A DNA stretch of 18,662 nt from OMOG01 sp041485845 (GTDB taxonomy: Bacteria > Acidobacteriota > Terriglobia > Bryobacterales > Bryobacteraceae): contig JBGPKH010000098.1 in the NCBI GenBank assembly GCA_041485845.1, positions 1-18,662 on the forward strand, read 5' to 3'. The notes under the pieces were generated by a model. The model ran no database searches and was not told where the DNA came from. It was given only the letters and a program-made list of their open reading frames with translations. Shown piece by piece: positions 1-7,020 of the stretch (position 1 is its first letter; each line of letters starts with the position of its first letter). The position numbers and the translations under genes were made by a program.

Positions 1-61
1 CGGCGCTTGATTCCCGATACAATGAGTTTGATGCGCAGACCCGCCGCAAAGGAGGCAGCCT

Positions 62-1000
62 TTGCCTGGACGTCAGCTTTCTGTGGTTGCAACTGGTGAT
101 TCCTATCAGAAGTGCGCCGATCTCCTTCTAAGCCTCATCTGCTCGGTGGTGCCTGTCTCGCAACCAAGTGATTTCGGCATTGATTTCTACTGTCAGCCAC
201 GTATTCCTAATGGGCCGCGAACCGAAACCGTTGCTGAACTCTGCTCCATACAGGTCAAAGGTGGACAGGCGGGACTCAAGTACGGTGGGCTGGACACCAA
301 TCGCGAATGGAAGCAGTTTGAGTTCGCCTGGCTCCGGTCTTTAGCCACACCGCTCTACTTGGCGCACGTCGATCGGGACTGCAACGCAGTCGAACTATTC
401 TCGCTGTGGCCGCTTTGGTGGATCTTCCTGAAGGCCGGGGTTCCGTTTGAAGTGGTTTTCACGACGCAACCGGCCAGCCAGGATTCCCACATTTGGCAGG
501 AGCCCCAAGCATCGCGTCACAACGATGGTGAAGGCAACGGCGACGGCATGCTGTGGACCGTTAATCTAGGTTCTCCCTTCCTCCGCCTCACAATGGAGGA
601 TCTGAGGGACCCGGCTTTCCGCGAACGGGCCGTTACCATCCTGCGCGCCTGGATCATTAAAGACCGGCGTACGCTTATGCTCTATCAGCTAGCCGTCCCT
701 GTGGTTACCAGCATGGCCGGTTGGAGCACAAACTCAACTGACGGCCTGATGGAGCAAATTACGTACTTCGGGAACACGCAGCCGGGAATGAATATCTCTC
801 CTCTGTGCCAAACAGCGGCCCTAATCCTTGTCAACCTGTGCTTCAATTTGAAGGCACAGAACGACGAGGCCACCTACAAGCTTGTACCAGTCCTTCAATG
901 GCTCGACAGTCAAGGTCATCTGGATGAGCTCGGCAGGGGACTCCTCAGAGATTTCAGAGATTTGTTGGCGTTAGAACCCCCGTCGCGAACCCGGGCATAG
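62..1000 (+). CDS. DUF4365 domain protein (PD-(D/E)XK-like)
   Basis: The 312-residue product resembles the DUF4365 family. The N-terminal third holds the family core: GDSYQKCADLLLS, then SDFGIDFYC (Asp41), then the strand SIQVKGG (Gln64-Val-Lys66). This D...QxK arrangement fits the PD-(D/E)XK nuclease-like fold proposed for the family, but nuclease activity is not shown. The next part (WKQFEFAWLRSLATPLYLAHVD) matches the usual continuation, while the C-terminal 150 residues are not recognised. The start is TTG at 62: a perfect AAAGGAGG lies at 48-55, six bases upstream, and family members also begin close to this point. There is no signal peptide, so the protein is probably cytoplasmic. GC content is lower than in the genes after position 2974. 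The next gene, 314 bases downstream on the same strand, is a DUF262-HNH protein, which suggests a defence-related neighbourhood. The family call is fairly sure; the function is not. Confidence 0.75.
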   Translation: MPGRQLSVVATGDSYQKCADLLLSLICSVVPVSQPSDFGIDFYCQPRIPNGPRTETVAELCSIQVKGGQAGLKYGGLDTNREWKQFEFAWLRSLATPLYLAHVDRDCNAVELFSLWPLWWIFLKAGVPFEVVFTTQPASQDSHIWQEPQASRHNDGEGNGDGMLWTVNLGSPFLRLTMEDLRDPAFRERAVTILRAWIIKDRRTLMLYQLAVPVVTSMAGWSTNSTDGLMEQITYFGNTQPGMNISPLCQTAALILVNLCFNLKAQNDEATYKLVPVLQWLDSQGHLDELGRGLLRDFRDLLALEPPSRTRA

Positions 1001-1314
1001 CCTTCCCGCCAAGGCTCCCGCGCGACGACGACGGCGACGAAGCTGTTCACTGGCGACACCACCATCATTGCGGCTGATGTCTGGGACCCTTGCGCTGGCA
1101 TCGGCCTCGAAGACAGCCGGAAGCGATCGCTAGATTCCGAGTCGCCGGAAAATTACAGGAGCTGAAAAAATCCCCTCTCACTCCGCAAGGCAGGTTAGAC
1201 TATCGAGAGTACGTAATCTCACAAAGCGTGGCCGGGTCGTTCCTCCCGTGGTTGCTGCGTCGGCTCTGGGTGGCTTAGCAATTGGGGTGACGCGGGCGCG
1301 ATGAGGTGAATGCA
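1001..1314. other. gene-free gap between DUF4365 and DUF262 genes
   Basis: No convincing gene, RNA or terminator is visible. The reading frame of the DUF4365 gene stays open for 54 codons after its TAG (to the TGA at 1163-1165), but the translation matches no family I recognise. A 62-codon ORF at 1090-1278 has no ribosome binding site and no recognisable product. The only clear signal is the GAGG at 1303-1306 that serves the next gene. Confidence 0.6.
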
Positions 1315-2625
1315 GTGACGACGTTGCACTTCGATTATGGTCACATGACAATCCAGCAACTCGTGCTTCATTTTGAGCACGGCCAGCTTAACCTAGAGCC
1401 AGGCTTTCAGCGAAACTCCGTCTGGACACCGAAGGACCGTCAGGCGCTGATTGAATCCATCTTCATGAACTACCCAGTGCCGTCAATCTTCCTGTACAAA
1501 AACCAGAACGCCCACGGTGGGCTCACGTACGACGTCATTGACGGAAAGCAACGCCTCGAATCGATCTTCATGTTCATGGCCCTCGGCCGGTTTCGCCGTG
1601 GCCGATTCGAAGCGCGCGTCCAATTACCAGCGACCGACGCCCAACCCGCGTGGTACAACTGGGCACAGCTCTGCAAGAAAGGTGCAGAGTACCAATTTTG
1701 CGGCTACCGCATCCAGACCGTTGAGATCTCCGGCGAGCCCTCCGATATCATCGACGTCTTCGTCCGGATTAATTCGACAGGCAAGAAACTCTCATCCGCA
1801 GAGAAGCGACACGCCGCATACTACAGCAGTCCATTCTTGGTAAAGGCAGGAAAGCTTGCCGACCGGTTCGAAAAGTACTACCGCCATCACCGCATTCTCT
1901 CGGCCGGTAAGACCACACGCATGAAACACGTCGAGCTGACCTGCGAACTCATGGCATCCATCGCCGCAGGAGGCCCCCTCAACAAGAAAAAGGCGCTTGA
2001 CGAGATTATCGGGGGACGATCTGTCGAAGGCCCAAAACTCACCGGCTGCGTCAAGGGGTTCGTCCGCATCGCAAACCTGCTGGGCAGAATGTTCCCGCAA
2101 CTGCGGGAAACCCGCTTTGCCAACGCTGTTGACTATTACACGCTCTTTCTGGTCGTATCGGAACTGGACCGGCGCAGCTGCATCTTGACTAACCGGACGC
2201 GCAATCTCCAAGCGGAAGACTTGCTCCGCCGGTTGACGCAGGGCGTCGATCAAGTGCGCCAACAACAACGCAAGGCCATCGGCGCAACGCCCGAGCAGCG
2301 CATCTTCGCCGACTACCTGATGACCATTCAAGGCGACACGGACAGCCAAGCAACGCGAGAGCGCCGAGCCAACCTCCTGAACGGACTGCTCGCAGGGCTC
2401 TTTGAGCGAAAGGACGAACGGCGAGGCTTCTCACCCGAACAGCGGCGCCTTATTTGGCACGCCGACGGCACCAAGCGGTGTTCGTATCCAGGCTGCGGCG
2501 TCGTTTTGAACTGGACGAACTTTACCATCGACCATATCAAGCCGTTTGCCAAAGGCGGCCGAACATCGATCAAAAACGCCGCCCTCATGTGCAAGAAGCA
2601 CAACAGCAAGAAGGGTTCACGATAA
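1315..2625 (+). CDS. DUF262 (GmrSD-like) protein with C-terminal HNH endonuclease domain
   Basis: The 436-residue protein has two parts. The N-terminal DUF262 domain (ParB/sulfiredoxin-like NTPase fold, as in GmrS) shows LEPGFQRNSVW around residues 28-38, PVPSIFL around 55, and the signature YDVIDGKQRLESI with DGKQR at 76-80. The C-terminal HNH domain shows C389-x4-C394, the DHI motif at 406-408, GGRTSIKN with Asn421, and Cys426/His429 in CKKHN, the usual metal-binding and catalytic layout. Proteins of this type act as nucleotide-dependent nucleases in phage defence, sometimes against modified DNA; that role is inferred here. GTG at 1315 is preferred because GAGG at 1303-1306 sits eight bases upstream and family members start near MTTLHFDY. 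An in-frame GTG at 1306 is the alternative. In classical GmrSD the nuclease part is DUF1524; here a short HNH domain takes that place. No methyltransferase gene is visible in the window. Confidence 0.85.
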   Translation: MTTLHFDYGHMTIQQLVLHFEHGQLNLEPGFQRNSVWTPKDRQALIESIFMNYPVPSIFLYKNQNAHGGLTYDVIDGKQRLESIFMFMALGRFRRGRFEARVQLPATDAQPAWYNWAQLCKKGAEYQFCGYRIQTVEISGEPSDIIDVFVRINSTGKKLSSAEKRHAAYYSSPFLVKAGKLADRFEKYYRHHRILSAGKTTRMKHVELTCELMASIAAGGPLNKKKALDEIIGGRSVEGPKLTGCVKGFVRIANLLGRMFPQLRETRFANAVDYYTLFLVVSELDRRSCILTNRTRNLQAEDLLRRLTQGVDQVRQQQRKAIGATPEQRIFADYLMTIQGDTDSQATRERRANLLNGLLAGLFERKDERRGFSPEQRRLIWHADGTKRCSYPGCGVVLNWTNFTIDHIKPFAKGGRTSIKNAALMCKKHNSKKGSR

Positions 2626-2973
2626 GAAGATCGCCTGTAGAGGCAACGATACAAGGAGAACAGTCATCTCGGAGATGGTCTTCCCCGCCGAGTGAGTTGT
2701 GCATGGTTGCCGGCACACTCGGAAACTGGCCGGTTGTTCCGCCCGCCAAATAAGTACCCACAAACGCGCTAGAAGCTTCGGGAATCCACATAGACGTCAC
2801 GTCGCCTTCCTGACAAGCCCCGTTCCCCGGTACGGCGTTCGACAGCCGGCGCCTCCTCCCGCTGGAACGTGTTCACGCTCAGAGCAGTAGGAGATCACGA
2901 CTCGCGCGACACCTTCCAAGGCCAAGCACCCCCAGTTCCAACCCGTGCCGTGAAACCTGATACAAAGGAGTGC
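2626..2973. other. 348-base gene-free region before the sugar cluster
   Basis: This stretch holds no recognisable gene or RNA. Composition rises towards the GC-rich style of the following genes. A weak imperfect inverted repeat (CGGAA...TTCCG, 2720-2741) could lie near the end of the DUF262 transcript but lacks a T-run. The only clear signal is AAAGGAG at 2964-2970, the ribosome binding site of the next gene. The frame of the oxidoreductase is open upstream to 2869, but the sequence before 2974 does not look like protein. Confidence 0.6.
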
Positions 2974-4341
2974 ATGGAATCGCATCGCCGGCAGTTCCTC
3001 AAGACCGCGGGAGCCGCCGCGCTCACCTCGTCTTTTTTCACCGGCAACGTCCGCGGCGCCAACGACCGCGTGAACGTCGCCTTCATCGGAGTCGGCCGCA
3101 TGGGCTCGGGAAACATCGGGTATGCCGCCAAGGTCCCCGGCTTCCAGATCGTCTCGGTCTGCGATGTCTATCAGCCGGCGCTCGAGAAGGCCCAGGCCCA
3201 GGCACGGCGGCTGGGATTCGAAGAGGTCAAAGCCACCAAGGATTTCCGCGAAATTCTCGCCGACAAATCCATCGACGCGGTCTCCATCGCCACGCCCGAT
3301 CACTGGCACCCCTGGCTCACGGTGGAAGCCTGCAAAGCCGGCAAAGACGTGTGGGTGGAGAAGCCCGCGTGCGTGTACGTCGACGAGGGGCCCAAAATGG
3401 TGGAGGCCGCGCGCAAGTACAAACGCGTCGTGCAGGCCGGCACCATGCAACGCTCCGGCGGTTTCTTTCAGAAGGCGCGCGAGATCGTCAAGAGCGGCGA
3501 TCTCGGCGACATCACCTTCTGCCGCACGTTTCAAGCCGCGTCCGATAAGAGGGAAGGCTTCGGCAATCCGCCCGATTCCGATCCGCCCGCGGGCCTGGAT
3601 TGGGATCTCTGGCTGGGCCCCGCGCCCAAGCGTCCCTTCAACGCCAATCGCTGGGGCGTCGCCGAGAACCGCTGGTCCACCTTCCGCTACTTCTGGGACT
3701 ACGCCGGCGGCGCCATGACCGACTGGGGCGTACACCTGCTGGACATCGTGCAGTTCGCCTTCGACGAGGCCATGCCGGTTTCGGTGTCGGCGCAGGGCGG
3801 CAAGTTCTACGTCAACGACAACACCGAAACGCCCGATACGATGCTGGTGACCTACCGGTATCCGGGGGCCGGGGGCCAGGCTCGCCAGAGCGCGAGTGCT
3901 CGCCAGAGCGCGAGTGGGCCGGGGGCCGGGGGTTTCGTGGGCTCGTACGAGAGCCGCACCGTCAATCCGTTTCCGATTTACGGCGATACCTACGGCACGG
4001 CGTTTCACGGCGCCAAGGCGACCCTGATGGTGAACCGCAACGGCTACTCGCTCTTCCCGAATGCCAAAGGCGCGGAGCCCGTGGTGGAGAAAAGCACGGA
4101 ACTGGCCGACATGAACGTGCCCCACTGGAAGAATTTCCTGGAGTGCCTGCGCACGCGCGCGAAGCCGATCTCCGATATCGAGACCTGCGTGCGCAGCACC
4201 ACCACCTGCATTTTGGCCAACCTGGCCCTGCGCCACGGCATGACGCTCGACTGGGACGACAAGGCTTTCACCGTGAAGCAGCACGACGTGAAGCCGTATC
4301 TGAAGGCGAAGTATCGTTCGCCATGGAAGCTGGAGGTCTAA
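2974..4341 (+). CDS. Gfo/Idh/MocA family oxidoreductase with Tat signal
   Basis: The 455-residue product is an NAD(P)-dependent sugar oxidoreductase or glycosidase-like protein of the Gfo/Idh/MocA family. It starts with a twin-arginine signal (HRRQFLKTAGAAALTSS, residues 4-20), so it is probably exported folded with its cofactor. The Rossmann motif is FIGVGRMGSG (residues 38-46). Family landmarks follow: TPDHWH at 108-112, WVEKP at 127-131 and GGAMTDWGVHLLDI at 245-258, with the conserved His254 and Asp257. ATG 2974 is chosen because AAAGGAG lies three bases upstream and the signal peptide begins exactly there. A low-complexity insert (residues about 297-319) is encoded by an 18-bp tandem repeat flanked by G-rich DNA. 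The GH27 gene starts three bases after the stop, so the two are probably co-transcribed. Exported Gfo/Idh proteins include GH109 glycosidases and 3-keto-glycoside enzymes; the substrate cannot be told from the sequence. Confidence 0.92.
   Translation: MESHRRQFLKTAGAAALTSSFFTGNVRGANDRVNVAFIGVGRMGSGNIGYAAKVPGFQIVSVCDVYQPALEKAQAQARRLGFEEVKATKDFREILADKSIDAVSIATPDHWHPWLTVEACKAGKDVWVEKPACVYVDEGPKMVEAARKYKRVVQAGTMQRSGGFFQKAREIVKSGDLGDITFCRTFQAASDKREGFGNPPDSDPPAGLDWDLWLGPAPKRPFNANRWGVAENRWSTFRYFWDYAGGAMTDWGVHLLDIVQFAFDEAMPVSVSAQGGKFYVNDNTETPDTMLVTYRYPGAGGQARQSASARQSASGPGAGGFVGSYESRTVNPFPIYGDTYGTAFHGAKATLMVNRNGYSLFPNAKGAEPVVEKSTELADMNVPHWKNFLECLRTRAKPISDIETCVRSTTTCILANLALRHGMTLDWDDKAFTVKQHDVKPYLKAKYRSPWKLEV
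3862..3934. repeat. in-frame G-rich/18-bp tandem repeat insert
   Basis: Two exact copies of GCTCGCCAGAGCGCGAGT (3880-3897 and 3898-3915) lie head to tail. Each can form a small hairpin (CTCGC / GCGAG arms). They are flanked on both sides by CCGGGGGCCGGGGGCC-like DNA (3862-3880 and 3916-3933). The unit length is a multiple of three, so the oxidoreductase frame stays intact and the insert reads as Gly/Ala/Ser/Gln/Arg low-complexity sequence. Confidence 0.85.
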
Positions 4342-4344
4342 CGA

Positions 4345-5991
4345 ATGAGGAAATGGCTCCGACTGACCGTTACCGCGCTGGCCGGCCTGACGGCGGCGAG
4401 CGCTCAGAATCTCACCGGCCGATGGACCGGACCCGCCACGGCCGCCGATGACGGTCTGGAGTTCGTGCTGGCGCTCAATCAGGCAGCCGATGGCTCGCTC
4501 ACCGGATACGTGCAATCGCGAGTGGAGGACCGCATTACGGGCGGCAAGGTGGAGGGCAACATATTCACGATCGAAGCCGAACGGCCCGGACGCGGCGGCA
4601 ATGTTCAGAAAGTGACGTACAGCGGCGCCGTGGACGGCGGAAAAATCAAGCTGACGCTTCCCGTGGGTGGCGGGCGCGGGCCTGGACCGGGTCCGGGGCG
4701 CGGTCCCGGTGCGCCCGTTGCCGAGGCCGGCCGCGGTCCCGCTCCTGGAGCGGCGCCAGGCCGGGGCGGCCCTCCCGGAGGAGGGCGCGGAGGCCAGCCG
4801 CAAGTGGTCGAGTTGTCGCGCGTTTCCACGGAAGCGCCCGCGCCGCTGCCGCCGCGTCCGGCCCCGGTGTCTTTGCCGATGCCCGGCCCGGTGAAGTACA
4901 ACGGCCAGGCGAAGACCCCGCCGATGGGCTGGAATAGCTGGAACAAGTTCCGCAACCAGGTGAGCGACAAAATGATCCGCGAGATGGCCGACGCCATTGT
5001 CAAATCCGGCATGGCAAAGGCGGGATACATCTACGTCAATATCGACGACACCTGGGAAGCCGCGCACCGCGACGCCAACGGCAACATCGCCACCAACAAC
5101 AAATTCCCCAACATGAAGGCGCTGGCCGACTACATCCACGGCAAGGGCCTGAAGCTCGGCATTTACTCCTCGCCCGGTCCCAAGACCTGTGCCGGCTACC
5201 TGGGCAGCTACCAGCACGAAGAACAGGACGCCAAGACCTATGCGTCGTGGGGCATCGACTACCTGAAGTACGACTGGTGCAGCGCGTCGCAGGTCTACGA
5301 CAACACCCAGGCCACCATGGCCGCGGCCTACGCCAAGATGGGGAATGGCCTGCTGAACTCCGGCCGCACCATCGTCTACAGCCTGTGCCAATACGGCAAC
5401 CTGAATGTCGGCGAATGGGGCGAGCGCGTGGGCGGCAATCTCTGGCGCACCACCGGCGACATCGGGGACCGCTGGCAATCCATGAACAATATCGGATTCA
5501 ACCTGCAGCCCGGCCGCGAGAAGTTCGCCGGCCCCGGGCACTGGAACGATCCCGACATGCTCGAAATCGGCAACGGCGGCATGACCGGCACCGAGTACCA
5601 GACTCACATGAGCCTGTGGTGCCTGCTGGCCTCTCCACTGCTGGCCGGCAACGACATCCGCGACATGCAGCCGGGCATCGCCGAGATCCTCATGAACAAG
5701 GAAGTCATCGCCGTCGATCAGGACAAGCTCGGCAAGCAGGGCGTGCGCGTGGCCAAGGAGGGCGACCTGGAAGTGTGGGCCAAGCCGCTGGCCGATGGAG
5801 GCCACGCCGTTGGGCTCTTCAACCGCGGCGAGGGCACGGCCAAGGTGACGGCCAAGTGGAGCGACATCGGGGTGAGCGGCTCGCACAAAGTGCGGGACCT
5901 CTGGAAACACGAGGAACTCGGAAAGATGGCCGAAGCCTTCAGCGCCGAAGTCCCGTCGCACGGTGTCAGGATGGTCAAGATCGCGAAATGA
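4345..5991 (+). CDS. secreted GH27 alpha-galactosidase-like glycoside hydrolase
   Basis: The 548-residue enzyme has a signal peptide (residues 1-20, ending ASA/Q), then a small beta-rich domain (about 22-106, LTGRWTG...LTGYVQ...GGKVEGNIF), a Gly/Pro/Arg-rich linker (about 108-180) and a GH27 catalytic barrel (from about 184). Barrel landmarks are PPMGWNSWNKF (192-202), VNIDDTW (231-237), YLKYDWC with nucleophile Asp310, WRTTGDIGDRW with acid/base Asp372 by alignment to human alpha-galactosidase A, and GHWNDPDMLEIG (398-409). A C-terminal beta domain follows. It probably removes terminal alpha-galactose (or alpha-N-acetylgalactosamine) outside the cytoplasm. GGAGG at 4332-4336, inside the end of the oxidoreductase gene, lies eight bases before the ATG, which supports translational coupling. 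The N-terminal domain is an accessory module absent from minimal GH27 enzymes; its role is unknown. The family is certain, exact specificity is not. Confidence 0.93.
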   Translation: MRKWLRLTVTALAGLTAASAQNLTGRWTGPATAADDGLEFVLALNQAADGSLTGYVQSRVEDRITGGKVEGNIFTIEAERPGRGGNVQKVTYSGAVDGGKIKLTLPVGGGRGPGPGPGRGPGAPVAEAGRGPAPGAAPGRGGPPGGGRGGQPQVVELSRVSTEAPAPLPPRPAPVSLPMPGPVKYNGQAKTPPMGWNSWNKFRNQVSDKMIREMADAIVKSGMAKAGYIYVNIDDTWEAAHRDANGNIATNNKFPNMKALADYIHGKGLKLGIYSSPGPKTCAGYLGSYQHEEQDAKTYASWGIDYLKYDWCSASQVYDNTQATMAAAYAKMGNGLLNSGRTIVYSLCQYGNLNVGEWGERVGGNLWRTTGDIGDRWQSMNNIGFNLQPGREKFAGPGHWNDPDMLEIGNGGMTGTEYQTHMSLWCLLASPLLAGNDIRDMQPGIAEILMNKEVIAVDQDKLGKQGVRVAKEGDLEVWAKPLADGGHAVGLFNRGEGTAKVTAKWSDIGVSGSHKVRDLWKHEELGKMAEAFSAEVPSHGVRMVKIAK

Positions 5992-6341
5992 ACGTCGAGT
6001 GGTTCCGCAAGTACTGCATGTCGCTTCCCCACACCACGGAAGAAGTGCTGTGGGGAGGCGACCTGGTTTTCAAGATCGGCGGCAAAATGTATGCGGTGGC
6101 GGTTCTCGATCCCGGCCCCGTCTGTATGTCGTTCAAGACCACGCCCGAGGATTTCGCGGAGTTGGTGGAACGCCCGGGCCTCATCCCGGCGCCGTATTCG
6201 GCGCGCTACTATTGGGTCGCGCTGGAGAACGAAGGTGCGCTGCCGCGAGCCGGGATCAAGCGATTCGTGAAGCAGGCGTACGACCTGGTGTTGGCGAAGC
6301 TGCCGAAGAAGACGCAGACGGAGTTGCGACCTACCCGGTGA
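5988..6341 (+). CDS. MmcQ/YjbR family protein
   Basis: The 117-residue product fits the MmcQ/YjbR family (a CyaY-like fold once annotated as DNA-binding). Visible landmarks are FRKYCMSLPHTTEEV (residues 6-20), the strand LVFKIGGKMYAV (26-37), SFKTTPEDF (48-56), and a C-terminal helix with KRFVKQAYDLVLAKLPKK. Length is normal for the family. The ATG overlaps the stop of the GH27 gene (ATGA, 5988-5991), so it is likely translated by coupling. A much longer open frame reaches upstream into the GH27 gene but is a shadow. The biochemical role of the family is unclear and no link to sugar metabolism is established. The 3' end overlaps the end of the convergent Uma2 gene by 11 bases. Confidence 0.88.
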   Translation: MNVEWFRKYCMSLPHTTEEVLWGGDLVFKIGGKMYAVAVLDPGPVCMSFKTTPEDFAELVERPGLIPAPYSARYYWVALENEGALPRAGIKRFVKQAYDLVLAKLPKKTQTELRPTR

Positions 6342-6888
6342 AGAGCGAACTGACCACGATTTGAAGCCCCGGCAACAGCGGTGTCTCGAGTACCTGGTCG
6401 TGCGAGACGTCGCGAACGCCGTCCGTCGTGCGCACTCGTACCAGGCGTTGGTTGGGGTAGAGCTGCCAGACTTCGAGGACGCCGGCCGCCAGGTATTCCT
6501 GCACCTTCCGCTCCGCGTCCGCCGCGCTCTCCGATGCGGAGATGATCTCAACGGCGAGATCCGGTACGACGGGAATGACCACATCAGCGTCGGGAATCAA
6601 CTTGGCCTTGGCCTGGACGACGAAGGCGACATCTGGAATACGGGCCGTGTCGGGCCCCAGTGGAAACATCGATTCCGCGTACACCTCACCGGTCCCGGGG
6701 TGCTGAGTCGCGTATACAAAGAACACGCTGAGCAGCCTGCTCTTGATCTTTTCGTGCCTCGCGCGCGCTTTGCTCACGACGATCAGTTCTCCCCCGCTCA
6801 GTTCGTAATATTGGTCCTCTCCCGGTGGTGGCAGTGTCAACAGATCCTCGGGAGTGAGAGCCGTCCTGATTGCCATGCCCATCATCAT
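6331..6888 (-). CDS. Uma2 family endonuclease-like protein
   Basis: The 185-residue product matches the Uma2 (DUF820) family, restriction-endonuclease-fold proteins common in Acidobacteria and cyanobacteria, mostly of unknown function. The PD-(D/E)XK core is complete: YELSGGELIV with Glu29, RIPDVAFV with Asp86, LAVEIISASES with Glu114, and ERKVQEYLAAGVLEVW with Lys128. Length is typical. Three in-frame ATG codons (6888, 6885, 6876) are possible starts and none has a strong ribosome binding site. ATG 6876 (MAIRTALTPEDL) fits family N-termini well, so the true protein may be four residues shorter. The gene is a singleton on this strand, 132 bases after the SEC-C gene and tail to tail with the YjbR gene. 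Confidence 0.88.
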   Translation of the reverse strand: MMMGMAIRTALTPEDLLTLPPPGEDQYYELSGGELIVVSKARARHEKIKSRLLSVFFVYATQHPGTGEVYAESMFPLGPDTARIPDVAFVVQAKAKLIPDADVVIPVVPDLAVEIISASESAADAERKVQEYLAAGVLEVWQLYPNQRLVRVRTTDGVRDVSHDQVLETPLLPGLQIVVSSLFTG

Positions 6889-6945
6889 AGCGCCGTTACC
6901 GTCCCGGCACGACCCACGCTCCCAGCGCCTGCCCTGGGGCTGGTC

Positions 6946-6966
6946 TGCGCCCCACCACGTGGCGCA
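6946..6966. other. inverted repeat between SEC-C and Uma2 genes
   Basis: TGCGCC (6946-6951) and GGCGCA (6961-6966) form a perfect 6-bp stem with a nine-base loop, in the 132-base gap downstream of the SEC-C gene. There is no T-run on either strand, so it is at best a weak terminator or an mRNA-stabilising hairpin. Confidence 0.3.
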
Positions 6967-7020
6967 CCTCGCACATGGCGGATCAAGAGTGGCATATCCG
7001 AATCCGGACCGAACCCTGGA

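Noticed and set aside
1..131. Frames 1 and 3 are open from the left edge (stops at 97-99 and 129-131)
   Set aside because: Either could be the tail of an upstream gene, but both are too short to tell and they overlap the well-supported DUF4365 start.
1090..1278. 62-codon ORF between the two left genes
   Set aside because: No ribosome binding site, Arg-rich sequence and no recognisable family.
2720..2741. Imperfect inverted repeat after the DUF262 gene, possible terminator
   Set aside because: Only five end base pairs match cleanly and there is no T-run.
2797..5961. 1054-codon open frame on the minus strand across the oxidoreductase and GH27 genes
   Set aside because: It is fully antisense to two genes with clear motifs, is rich in Gly/Ala/His/Val/Arg, and has no recognisable domain; a typical shadow in high-GC DNA.
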